From Oscillospiraceae bacterium (GTDB lineage: Bacteria; Bacillota; Clostridia; Oscillospirales; Oscillospiraceae), in assembly GCA_020025615.1 (NCBI GenBank), contig JAHHRT010000030.1, positions 1 to 15,231 on the forward strand: DNA of 15,231 bases. The letters run 5' to 3'. Shown here piece after piece: positions 1 through 6,258 of this stretch. The notes below the pieces were generated by a model that searched no databases, was not told where the DNA came from, and saw only the letters and a list, made by a program, of their open reading frames with translations. Made by a program: the position numbers and the translations under genes. Each line of letters starts with the position of its first letter. The stretch's first letter is position 1.

Positions 1-28
1 GCCGAACACGCGAAAGAATAAAAATCAT

Positions 29-58
29 AAAATGCAGGCCGTCGGCCTGCATTTTCTT
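29..58 (+). terminator. Rho-independent terminator of an off-window upstream gene
   Basis: A perfect 12-bp stem, AAAATGCAGGCC (29-40) with GGCCTGCATTTT (44-55), closes on the 3-base loop GTC and runs into TTTTCTTT. The A-rich left flank means it could also work on the minus strand. It probably ends a plus-strand gene lying before the window. Positions 60-207 after it hold no convincing gene or further signal. Confidence 0.8.
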
Positions 59-207
59 TACGGCTCCCAACCTGTTTGGCTTTTTGACCTCAGAATTTCG
101 TGAGGAAAGTGGGGGATGCTGAAAAAACGTCAGTTTCTTATCATTTCATCTAAAATACCCTGGGAAATGAAAGAGAGTGCCAGAATATTTGGATTTCCAC
201 GGAGCTG

Positions 208-237
208 TTGACAAAGGATGACGCTTCGATGTATAAT
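208..237 (+). promoter_or_regulatory. Sigma-A promoter of the transketolase operon
   Basis: The -35 TTGACA (208-213) and the -10 TATAAT (232-237) are both perfect consensus, with an 18-base spacer. Transcription would start near 244, leaving a leader of about 50 bases before the ATG at 296. The promoter also argues against an upstream in-frame ATG at 218, which lies inside the spacer. Confidence 0.8.
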
Positions 238-295
238 GCCTAATAGATTCGTATTGCTGAAAATTTTGGCATCACCTGTTATCAAGGAGGATACT

Positions 296-1141
296 ATGAC
301 ATCTCAGGAAAAGAAGCAGCTGCAGGCTATGGCTTGCAAGGTGCGCATGGGTGTAATCGAAGGAACCCACGGCGCAAAATCCGGTCACCCCGGCGGAAGC
401 TTGTCTGCGGCAGACCTGTTTACCTATCTGTATTTTCGGGAGCTTAACGTAGACCCCAAGAACCCCAAGTGGGAGGAGCGGGACCGCTTTGTCCTGTCCA
501 AGGGCCACACTGCCCCCGGCCTCTATGCCGCACTGGCAAATCGGGGCTTCTTCCCCGTGGAGGATCTCAAGAATCTGCGGCATATCGACAGCTATCTCCA
601 GGGCCATCCCAATATGAACAGTGTTCCCGGCGTGGATATGTCCACCGGCAGCCTGGGCCAGGGTATTTCCTGCGCCGCCGGCATGGCTCTGGGCCTCAAG
701 CACCAGGGCAAGTCCGCTCGGGTCTACACCCTGCTGGGCGACGGCGAAATCCAGGAGGGCCAGGTCTGGGAGGCTTGTATGTTTGCTGCCCACTATCACC
801 TGGACAATTTCTGTGTGATTATTGACAACAACGGCTTGCAGATCGACGGTGATGTGGCAAAGGTTATGAGCCCCTATCCCATCCCCGAGAAGCTGGAGGC
901 TTTCGGCTTCCATGTGGAGACCATCGACGGTCACGATTTTGACCAGATCGAACATGCAATGAATGTGGCAAAGGCTACCAAGGGTCAGCCCACTGCCATC
1001 GTCATGAAGACGGTGAAGGGCAAGGGGGTTTCCTACATGGAAAACCAGGCCGGCTGGCACGGCAAGGCCCCCAACGATGCAGAATATGAGCAGGCTATGA
1101 CTGAGCTGAAGGCTCAGCTGGCAGAAGTGGAGGGCAAGTGA
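296..1141 (+). CDS. Transketolase, N-terminal (thiamine pyrophosphate-binding) subunit
   Basis: This 281-residue protein is the N-terminal half of a split transketolase, the cytosolic enzyme that moves two-carbon units between sugar phosphates in the non-oxidative pentose phosphate pathway. Visible family marks are the HPGG segment at residues 31-34, SKGH at 68-71 and the thiamine diphosphate/metal motif, which begins GDG at 148-150 and ends with NN at 178-179. The ATG at 296 is chosen because AAGGAGG lies at 284-290, five bases upstream; an ATG at 218 in the same frame falls within the promoter. The next gene starts one base after this stop codon and codes the other half, so the two are surely co-translated and assemble together. 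Split transketolases are common in Clostridia and Archaea. A role in 1-deoxyxylulose synthesis is unlikely, because that enzyme is normally one chain. Confidence 0.95.
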   Translation: MTSQEKKQLQAMACKVRMGVIEGTHGAKSGHPGGSLSAADLFTYLYFRELNVDPKNPKWEERDRFVLSKGHTAPGLYAALANRGFFPVEDLKNLRHIDSYLQGHPNMNSVPGVDMSTGSLGQGISCAAGMALGLKHQGKSARVYTLLGDGEIQEGQVWEACMFAAHYHLDNFCVIIDNNGLQIDGDVAKVMSPYPIPEKLEAFGFHVETIDGHDFDQIEHAMNVAKATKGQPTAIVMKTVKGKGVSYMENQAGWHGKAPNDAEYEQAMTELKAQLAEVEGK

Positions 1142-1142
1142 T

Positions 1143-2084
1143 ATGGCAGATGTAAAGAAGATCGCTACCCGGGAAAGCTACGGTAAAGAACTGGCTGCCC
1201 TGGGCGCCGAGCATGAGAATTTGGTAGTTCTGGACGCCGACCTGGCAGGCGCTACCAAGACCGCTATCTTCCAGAAGGCATTCCCCGACCGTCATTTTGA
1301 CTGCGGTATCGCTGAGGCAGATATGATCTGCGCAGCAGCCGGTATGTCCACCACCGGACTGGTTCCGTTTGCATCCAGCTTTGCTATGTTTGCAGCCGGT
1401 CGTGCGTTCGAGCAGGTTCGTAACTCCATCGGCTATCCGCACCTGAACGTGAAGATTGGCGCAACCCACGGCGGCCTGTCCGTCGGTGAGGACGGCGCTT
1501 CCCACCAGTGCTGCGAGGACTTCGCGCTCATGCGTTCCATCCCCGGCATGGTGGTTATGAGCCCTGCTGACGATGTAGAAGCCAGAGCCATGGTGAAGGC
1601 TGCCTATGAGTATGTGGGACCTGTCTATATGCGCTTTGGTCGTGCTGCTGTTCCCGTTGTTCACGAGGAAGGCATGAAGTTTGAAATCGGCAAGGGCGAA
1701 GTCCTGGTTGACGGCACCGATGTTGCCATCATCGCCAATGGCCTGATGGTTGCAGAGGCGCTGGAAGCTGCCAAGACCCTGGAAGAGGCTGGCATCCACG
1801 CCATGGTCATCAATATGGCTACCATCAAGCCCCTGGACGAGGAACTGGTGCTGTCTGCTGCCCGTAAGTGCGGCAAGGTCATCACCTGCGAGGAGCACTC
1901 CATCATCGGCGGCCTGGGCGAGGCTGTCTGTGCTGTGCTCAGCGAAAAGCTGCCCACGCCTGTTCGCCGCGTCGGTGTGCAGGATACCTTCGGCCGCTCC
2001 GGCCCTGCAAGCGAGGTGCTGAAGAAGTACGGCCTCACCGCAGAGCACATTGTGGAAGTGGCAAAGGACTTCTGCGGCAAGTAA
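1143..2084 (+). CDS. Transketolase, C-terminal (pyrimidine-binding) subunit
   Basis: This 313-residue protein carries the transketolase central pyrimidine-binding domain (about residues 5-170) followed by the C-terminal transketolase domain (about 185-310). The Glu of GIAEADM (E58) matches the conserved glutamate that activates the thiamine N1' atom, and THGGLSVGEDGASHQ is the typical substrate-site segment. The start follows the previous stop (1139-1141) by a single base, with GGAGGG at 1129-1134 inside the end of the first gene, so translation is coupled. The active site of the assembled enzyme needs both proteins, since cofactor pyrophosphate is held by the first and the aminopyrimidine by this one. 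A strong terminator follows at once, so the operon has just these two genes. Confidence 0.95.
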   Translation: MADVKKIATRESYGKELAALGAEHENLVVLDADLAGATKTAIFQKAFPDRHFDCGIAEADMICAAAGMSTTGLVPFASSFAMFAAGRAFEQVRNSIGYPHLNVKIGATHGGLSVGEDGASHQCCEDFALMRSIPGMVVMSPADDVEARAMVKAAYEYVGPVYMRFGRAAVPVVHEEGMKFEIGKGEVLVDGTDVAIIANGLMVAEALEAAKTLEEAGIHAMVINMATIKPLDEELVLSAARKCGKVITCEEHSIIGGLGEAVCAVLSEKLPTPVRRVGVQDTFGRSGPASEVLKKYGLTAEHIVEVAKDFCGK

Positions 2085-2097
2085 AATAGAGCCTTCG

Positions 2098-2128
2098 GGT
2101 GGCTGCGTTTTTCGCAGCCACCTTTTTT
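2098..2128 (+). terminator. Rho-independent terminator of the transketolase operon
   Basis: A perfect 10-bp stem pairs GGTGGCTGCG (2098-2107) with CGCAGCCACC (2113-2122) across a five-T loop and is followed by six T. It lies 13 bases after the stop codon of the second transketolase gene. Confidence 0.92.
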
Positions 2129-2144
2129 ATTTTCCGGGGAAGCA

Positions 2145-2172
2145 TTGATTTTACCCCGGAATCCTGTAAAAT
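2145..2172 (+). promoter_or_regulatory. Candidate promoter of the small gene/VWA/AAA+ operon
   Basis: TTGATT (2145-2150) and TAAAAT (2167-2172) are separated by 16 bases, about 30 bases before the first gene of the next operon. An inverted repeat, TTCCGGGG (2132-2139) and CCCCGGAA (2154-2161), surrounds the -35 box and enters the spacer. It could be an operator or merely a hairpin. This is a fair but not strong match. Confidence 0.45.
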
Positions 2173-2201
2173 ATAGGATAGTTAGAAAGCGGGGGAATGG
2201 C

Positions 2202-2525
2202 ATGGAGCGGTATCAGAAATTCCTGGAAAGCAAACAGGCGGCGGTGAAGCTGGACATCGCCCTGGAGGATTTCTTCCGGGAGGAGGATGCACACCGGGAA
2301 GTCTATGGGCAGTACCTGCGGCAGCGAATCCGCCCGGCTGTGGAAGAACTGATTCGCCGGGAGGATCTGGAAAAGCTGGAACAGCTCAATCAACTGGGTT
2401 GGCTTCCGCCTGTGGATGATTTTTTGAAGCTGGCAGCCAGAGAAAGGAAAAATGCAGCCTTTGTCTGGCTGCTTCGGTTAAAACAGGAGAAATATGGATT
2501 TTGTGAAGAAAGCTTCTCCCTGTGA
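2202..2525 (+). CDS. Small helical protein of unknown function, first gene of the VWA/AAA+ operon
   Basis: I do not recognise a named family. The 107-residue product (starting MERYQKFLESK) is rich in charged residues and leucine, looks entirely alpha-helical, and has no signal peptide, membrane segment or cysteine pair. The C-terminal part, with the run FLKLAARERKNAAFVWLL near residues 72-89, resembles a paired-helix repeat of the ankyrin or TPR kind, but I cannot prove this. The start at 2202 is preferred over an in-frame ATG at 2145 because GGGGGA precedes it by five bases and the earlier ATG lies in the likely promoter. Its last 32 bases overlap the next gene, which points to translational coupling with the VWA protein. 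By position it is likely an adaptor or partner of the VWA/AAA+ machine; that is inference only. Confidence 0.8.
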   Translation: MERYQKFLESKQAAVKLDIALEDFFREEDAHREVYGQYLRQRIRPAVEELIRREDLEKLEQLNQLGWLPPVDDFLKLAARERKNAAFVWLLRLKQEKYGFCEESFSL

Positions 2526-3780
2526 TTCGGAGGAGAGAAGAAAGCGGCAGACGGCCCTGGGCTTTCAGGTGCTTCTCAACTGCCGCAACGAACTATACAG
2601 TCTCTTTCCCTATCTGGATGGGGCCTTTGCCAGTCTGCCCAATCGGGCCTCTGACGATACCCAGTCCTTGGGGACGGATGGGGCGTATCTGCTGTTTTCC
2701 CCCGGCTATCTCCTTGCCCTCTATGGAGAACATCCGGCACGGCTGCGGAGGGGGTATCTGCACATCCTGCTGCATCTTCTGTTTCTCCATCCCTTCCGCC
2801 GAGGGCAGCGGGACAGTCGGCTGTGGAATCTTGCCTGTGATATTGCGGTGGAGCAGATGATCCGACGGGAGAAGCAGCCCCGCCTGGCAGTGGAGGAGAA
2901 TCCTGTGCAGGAGGCAGTGCTTGCGGCGTTAGGAGACACACCCCAATCTGCGGAGGAGATTTATGAGAAGCTGCTGGGCTGCCACCGACCTGTGGATGAA
3001 CTGACAGCGGCCTTCCTTTTTGACGACCATCATCTTTGGAGCCGTGTGGACCCGTCCAGCCAGCGCACCTGGGAGCATCTGCTGGCCTATACCAGCGGAA
3101 GCCGCCGCCGGGGCGGGGGCCATGCGGGCACCCGGGCCGGTTCCCAGCGGGAACAGCTGGGGGAAGTCCACCGAGGGGTTTATGATTACCGGACTTATCT
3201 TCGGAAGTTTGCCGTGTCCCGGGAGGAAATGGAGCTGGATATGGACAGCTTCGACTACATCTACTACACCCTGGGGATGGAACAGTTGGGGAACATCCCG
3301 CTGATGGAACCACTGGAATACCGGGAGGGGCACAAGCTGGAAGAATTGGTCATTGCCATTGACACCTCCGGCTCCTGCTCCAAAGAGGTGGTTCAGGGCT
3401 TCCTTTCGGAGACCTACAGCATTTTGAGCCAGCAGGAGAACTTCTTTCGGAAGATGCAGGTTCACCTGATTCAGTGCGACTGCCTGGTGCAGTCTGCGGT
3501 GGTCATCCACTCCCGCCAGGAGTGGGAGAACTACAGCCGGGACATTACCATTCAGGGCCGGGGCGGTACGGATTTTACCCCGGTGTTTCGCTATGTGCAG
3601 CAGCAGAGAGAAGCGGGAAAGCTGCAAAATCTGAAAGCCCTGCTGTATTTTACCGATGGGGATGGGTTCTATCCCCGGGAAAAGACGGATTACGAGACGG
3701 CCTTTGTGTTTCTTCACAGGTCCGATAAACTGGACGCGGTGCCCGCCTGGGCCACGCGGCTTCTGATAGGTGACGAATGA
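2494..3780 (+). CDS. VWA-like protein of the DUF2201 (putative metallopeptidase) type
   Basis: The 428-residue protein has the two-part layout of the DUF2201 family. The N-terminal putative metallopeptidase domain (about residues 10-140) shows the line H90-ILL-H94 followed by FLHPFRRGQRDSRLWNLACD, where family members usually have HExxH, so the catalytic glutamate position is isoleucine. The C-terminal von Willebrand A-like domain (about 285-425) has a complete metal-ion-dependent adhesion site: DTSGS at 290-294, T359 in GGTDF and D388 in TDGDG. A variable stretch rich in Gly and Arg (near 205-220) links them. AGGAG at 2485-2489 supports the start within the previous gene. Its stop overlaps the start of the MoxR-like ATPase gene. 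MoxR/VWA pairs are thought to act in assembly or metal insertion of client proteins; the client here is unknown. Confidence 0.88.
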   Translation: MDFVKKASPCDSEERRKRQTALGFQVLLNCRNELYSLFPYLDGAFASLPNRASDDTQSLGTDGAYLLFSPGYLLALYGEHPARLRRGYLHILLHLLFLHPFRRGQRDSRLWNLACDIAVEQMIRREKQPRLAVEENPVQEAVLAALGDTPQSAEEIYEKLLGCHRPVDELTAAFLFDDHHLWSRVDPSSQRTWEHLLAYTSGSRRRGGGHAGTRAGSQREQLGEVHRGVYDYRTYLRKFAVSREEMELDMDSFDYIYYTLGMEQLGNIPLMEPLEYREGHKLEELVIAIDTSGSCSKEVVQGFLSETYSILSQQENFFRKMQVHLIQCDCLVQSAVVIHSRQEWENYSRDITIQGRGGTDFTPVFRYVQQQREAGKLQNLKALLYFTDGDGFYPREKTDYETAFVFLHRSDKLDAVPAWATRLLIGDE

Positions 3781-5282
3781 TGAATATCAAAGAGGCAAAG
3801 AACGAAATTGCAAATACCCTCCGGGCCTACCTTCGGAAGGATGCGGCGGGGAACTACTGCTTTCCCCGGGTGCGGCAGCGGCCCATTTTGCTTATGGGCC
3901 CTCCCGGCATCGGAAAAACCGCCATTCTGGAACAGGTGGCCCGGGAAAATGGGGTGGGGCTGGTGGCCTACACCCTGACCCATCACACCCGCCAGAGTGC
4001 GGTGGGCCTGCCTAAAATCGAAACTCTGGCGTTTAACGGACAGGAAATCCAGGTGACCCAGTACACCATGAGTGAGATCATCGCTGCCGTGTATGCCTAT
4101 ATGGCAAGAACCGGGAAAAAAGAGGGCATCCTCTTTTTAGACGAGATCAACTGCGTGTCGGAGACCCTGGCCCCCACCATGCTGGAGCTGCTGCAAAACA
4201 AGACCTTCGGCAGCCATTCGGTGCCTGAGGGCTGGATCCTGGTGACGGCGGGCAATCCGCCCCAGTATAATAAATCAGTGAGAACCTTTGATGTTGCTAC
4301 CCTGGACCGGGTGCGGACCATTCCGGTGGAGCCGGACTGTGGTGTGTGGCAGGAATATGCCCAGGCCAGCGGCGTCCACGGGGCCATTCGCTCCTATCTT
4401 GCCATCCGACCGGAGCAGTTCTATCTGGTGGAGGACGGGGAGCAGGGAAAGTCCTTTGTCACCGCCAGAGGCTGGGAGGATTTGTCGGAACTTCTGGGAA
4501 GCTACGAGGCGCTGGACATCCCGGTGACCCGGGACCTGGTGAAAGAGTATCTCCAGAAAGAGGAGGTTGCCAAGGACTTTGCCGCATATTACCAGCTCTA
4601 TGGAAAGTATCGGGCGGATTATGGAATCTCGGACCTGCTGGACGGAACGCTGACCCAGGCGCAGTGGGCGGAAAAAGCGGCTATGGCCCGGGACGGCGGC
4701 TTTGAGGAACGGTTTACGGTGGTTCAGCTGCTGGTGGATGGTCTGGAACAGGGCTTTGCCCGGTACAGCCGCCAGGAAAGTCGGCTCCGCGCCCTTCACG
4801 GGAGCCTGCTGCGGCTGCGGGGAAGCTGGGGAGAAGGCCCCGGTGCCCTGGCAAAGGGCAATGAAAAGAGTCTCCGGGTGCGGCTGGATGCGGGCCTGGC
4901 AGTGGATGCGGAGCCGGAGCGGTGGGCCATCGAAAAGCTGGAAGCCTACGACCTGGTCCTGCGGCAGGAGCATATTCGGGACCCGCAGGCGGGCTTTGCA
5001 CGGGTCAAGGCGCTGTTTTCCCAGGAGACCCAGGCCTTTTCTCAGCTGACCCAGAACACAGGACTGCGGCTGGAGAGAGCCTTCCAATTTGCGGAAGACT
5101 GCTTTGGGGAAGGGCAGGAAATGGTGCTCCTGGTGACGGACCTCACCCGATCTTCTCAGGCTATGGCTTATATCGCCGCCAACGGCAGCGAGGGCTTTTT
5201 GCGCCACGGGGATGCCCTGATGTTTGCATCCCGAGAGCGAACCCTGATGGAGCAGTGCAAAAGTCTCATGGAGGAGAGGTAA
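3777..5282 (+). CDS. MoxR-like AAA+ ATPase
   Basis: The 501-residue protein has an N-terminal AAA+ core (about residues 30-190): Walker A GPPGIGKT at 41-48, Walker B ILFLDE ending at D122-E123, sensor-1 asparagine N160 in TAGNPP, and a likely arginine finger in LDRVR at 176-180. This order fits the MoxR branch. The remaining 300 residues are helical and exceed the usual MoxR length of about 330, so they may hold a client- or VWA-binding region. The gene begins at ATGATGA overlapping the stop of the VWA gene; either ATG (3777 or 3780) could start, and AGGTGA at 3768-3773 is better spaced for the second. Such ATPases use ATP hydrolysis to remodel proteins together with VWA partners. No terminator with a T-tract follows directly; stem-loops begin 32 bases on. 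Confidence 0.93.
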   Translation: MMNIKEAKNEIANTLRAYLRKDAAGNYCFPRVRQRPILLMGPPGIGKTAILEQVARENGVGLVAYTLTHHTRQSAVGLPKIETLAFNGQEIQVTQYTMSEIIAAVYAYMARTGKKEGILFLDEINCVSETLAPTMLELLQNKTFGSHSVPEGWILVTAGNPPQYNKSVRTFDVATLDRVRTIPVEPDCGVWQEYAQASGVHGAIRSYLAIRPEQFYLVEDGEQGKSFVTARGWEDLSELLGSYEALDIPVTRDLVKEYLQKEEVAKDFAAYYQLYGKYRADYGISDLLDGTLTQAQWAEKAAMARDGGFEERFTVVQLLVDGLEQGFARYSRQESRLRALHGSLLRLRGSWGEGPGALAKGNEKSLRVRLDAGLAVDAEPERWAIEKLEAYDLVLRQEHIRDPQAGFARVKALFSQETQAFSQLTQNTGLRLERAFQFAEDCFGEGQEMVLLVTDLTRSSQAMAYIAANGSEGFLRHGDALMFASRERTLMEQCKSLMEER

Positions 5283-5314
5283 GGGCACGCCCCAAGCAGC
5301 AATATAGAAATAAG

Positions 5315-5350
5315 GACCCGCCCCGCTCAAAAAATTGAGCGGGGCGGGTC
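5315..5350. repeat. Perfect 16-bp inverted repeat after the AAA+ gene
   Basis: GACCCGCCCCGCTCAA (5315-5330) and TTGAGCGGGGCGGGTC (5335-5350) pair perfectly around a four-A loop. There is no T-tract on the plus strand and only a loosely T-rich run on the minus strand, so it is not a textbook terminator. It may still end the AAA+ operon or protect its 3' end. Two further hairpins follow. Confidence 0.75.
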
Positions 5351-5354
5351 AGCG

Positions 5355-5385
5355 TGTCGAAAAAGCCTTTCGGGGCTTTCCGACA
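5355..5385. repeat. Second, imperfect stem-loop of the 5315-5447 cluster
   Basis: TGTCG (5355-5359) pairs with CGACA (5381-5385), and after a small internal loop AAAGCC (5362-5367) pairs with GGCTTT (5374-5379). A weaker third pairing, TGCGCG (5391-5396) with CGCGCA (5442-5447), encloses the next 45 bases. No reading frame here looks like a protein gene. Confidence 0.5.
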
Positions 5386-5456
5386 AATTATGCGCGCAGC
5401 AGGCGGGAGCTGCCGGATGGAATTTGGGGTTGCGTACGAATCGCGCAAGAAAAAAG

Positions 5457-5486
5457 AAAAACCACAATCCGAAGATTGTGGTTTTT
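5457..5486 (-). terminator. Rho-independent terminator of tRNA-Val
   Basis: A perfect 13-bp stem, AAAAACCACAATC (5457-5469) with GATTGTGGTTTTT (5474-5486), closes on the tetraloop CGAA (TTCG on the minus strand). Read on the minus strand it starts one base past the tRNA 3' end, and its T-rich arm continues into more T after a single C. Confidence 0.88.
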
Positions 5487-5487
5487 A

Positions 5488-5564
5488 TGGTGGACGATAT
5501 AGGACTCGAACCTATGACCTTCCGCACGTCAAGCGGATGCTCTAGCCAGCTGAGCTAATCGTCC
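5488..5564 (-). tRNA. tRNA-Val, anticodon GAC
   Basis: Read on the minus strand, acceptor arm GGACGAT pairs with ATCGTCC, followed by discriminator A and an encoded CCA. The D-arm has the usual TTAGCTCAGCTGG run and the T-arm has GGTTCGAGTCC. The anticodon stem TCCGC/GCGGA holds the seven-base loop TTGACGT, so positions 34-36 are GAC, which reads the valine codons GUC and GUU. The gene is 77 bases with CCA and has its own promoter and terminator, so it is a single-gene unit facing the AAA+ operon. Confidence 0.94.
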
Positions 5565-5617
5565 AACTCTGTTTTGTTTGGGCCGTTTGTTTGGCCGTGC
5601 TCTCAAGCACAGGTCGA

Positions 5618-5646
5618 ATTATATACCATGGTGCCGGATTTGTCAA
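5618..5646 (-). promoter_or_regulatory. Consensus promoter of tRNA-Val
   Basis: On the minus strand TTGACA (5646-5641) and TATAAT (5623-5618) are both perfect consensus with the ideal 17-base spacer. The start would be near 5611, giving about 47 bases of leader before the mature tRNA, including a small GTGCT/AGCAC hairpin (5597-5610). Confidence 0.92.
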
Positions 5647-5651
5647 GCGTT

Positions 5652-5676
5652 ATTTTGAAAAAATTTGAAAAAATTT
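5652..5676 (-). promoter_or_regulatory. Phased A-tracts (UP-like element) upstream of the tRNA-Val promoter
   Basis: Two runs of six A on the plus strand, 5658-5663 and 5668-5673, are spaced exactly 10 bases apart just upstream of the minus-strand -35 box. AT-rich DNA at this place binds the RNA polymerase alpha C-terminal domain at strong stable-RNA promoters, and phased tracts bend DNA. The element reaches the stop codon of the NusG domain II gene. Confidence 0.55.
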
Positions 5677-6034
5677 ATCCAATGGCAAAATCTGCTTCAG
5701 AAGTTCCGAGAAAACGGATTTCCAGGGCGTTTGGCAAACAGATAATAGAGGGGCCGCCGGAATGAAAACCGCGCTTTTCGCAGTAGTGATCCGGACAGCT
5801 GGCTTCGGTGACAGCAATTTTTCCGTTTTGAACTGTAATTTGATTATAGCCGCCGCCGGGAGCGGGAACCAGAAAGCTCTGGTCGGTGGTAAGGTCCACG
5901 GTCTGATAGACTTTGCCGCCGCTGAGAATCTGGGCCCGGGTGGCATCTTCCCGGGGACGGAGGAGGAAAAGCCCGGCTGTGCCGCAGACCAGGGCAATGA
6001 GGATCAGAATCAGAATCCAGGTGCGTGTTTTCAT
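5675..6034 (-). CDS. Membrane-anchored NusG domain II-containing protein
   Basis: The 119-residue protein starts with a short basic stretch and one hydrophobic helix (MKTRTWILILILIALVCG..., about residues 5-25) that should anchor it in the membrane. The rest is the stand-alone NusG domain II fold (pfam07009-like, formerly DUF1312), recognised by SCPDHYCEKRGFHSGG and IICLPN near residues 79-104 with its typical cysteines. Despite the name it lacks the RNA polymerase-binding NusG N-terminal domain; such proteins face the cell exterior, and their role is not known. The start has CTCCTT on the plus strand at 6043-6048 (AAGGAG), eight bases away. It is transcribed away from rplU and toward tRNA-Val, and no terminator separates it from the tRNA promoter. 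Confidence 0.88.
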   Translation of the reverse strand: MKTRTWILILILIALVCGTAGLFLLRPREDATRAQILSGGKVYQTVDLTTDQSFLVPAPGGGYNQITVQNGKIAVTEASCPDHYCEKRGFHSGGPSIICLPNALEIRFLGTSEADFAIG

Positions 6035-6086
6035 AGAAAGGACTCCTTAGGATAGGCCCAGGGGCGGGGCCGAAGATATCTCTGTC

Positions 6087-6115
6087 AGTATAGCAAAAAA
6101 AGTGATAAATTACAA
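6087..6115 (-). promoter_or_regulatory. Candidate promoter of the NusG domain II gene
   Basis: On the minus strand TTGTAA (6115-6110) and TATACT (6092-6087) are spaced 17 bases apart. The start would be near 6080, leaving a leader of about 45 bases. It is divergent from the rplU promoter, with the two -35 boxes about 20 bases apart. Confidence 0.55.
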
Positions 6116-6135
6116 GAAAAAGTTCAAAATACACC

Positions 6136-6164
6136 TTGACTTTTCGGGACGTGGATGATAAAAT
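6136..6164 (+). promoter_or_regulatory. Extended -10 promoter of the rplU-prp-rpmA operon
   Basis: TTGACT (6136-6141) and TAAAAT (6159-6164) are 17 bases apart, and TG at 6156-6157 adds the extended -10 motif. Transcription would start near 6171. Confidence 0.8.
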
Positions 6165-6170
6165 ATACCA

Positions 6171-6245
6171 GCCGCATTGAAGAGGTTTAAGCAGGTGCGC
6201 TTAAAAAGCCGCCCACCTCAAGAGCGAGACTACAAATAATGAAGT
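6171..6245 (+). promoter_or_regulatory. L21-type ribosomal protein leader
   Basis: About 88 bases of untranslated leader precede rplU and hold two overlapping pairings. TTTAAGC (6186-6192) with GCTTAAA (6199-6205) forms a compact hairpin, while GAGGT (6182-6186) with ACCTC (6215-6219), or AGGTG (6193-6197) with CACCT (6214-6218), forms a longer one. Firmicutes often have an L21 leader at this place, thought to give autogenous control of the L21/L27 operon. The assignment rests on position and structure; I could not compare it with a covariance model. Confidence 0.55.
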
Positions 6246-6258
6246 AGGTGAAATGTAA

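Noticed and set aside
60..207. Possible gene or riboswitch between the first terminator and the transketolase promoter
   Set aside because: No open frame with a ribosome site and only a weak CATTTC/GAAATG pairing; nothing can be supported, and it lies upstream of the predicted transcription start.
218..295. In-frame upstream ATG extending the first transketolase gene by 26 residues
   Set aside because: The ATG lies between the -35 and -10 boxes of a consensus promoter and has no ribosome site, while ATG 296 has AAGGAGG and gives the normal family N-terminus.
5315..5350. Reading the 16-bp inverted repeat as a transposon end or attachment site
   Set aside because: No transposase or integrase gene, target-site duplication or second copy is visible in the window, and the tRNA next to it is intact with no partial duplicate.
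5266..5545. Short open frames of about 60 codons on both strands in the gap and across the tRNA
   Set aside because: They run through the stem-loops, the tRNA terminator and the tRNA-Val gene. Such frames are common false calls beside tRNA genes.
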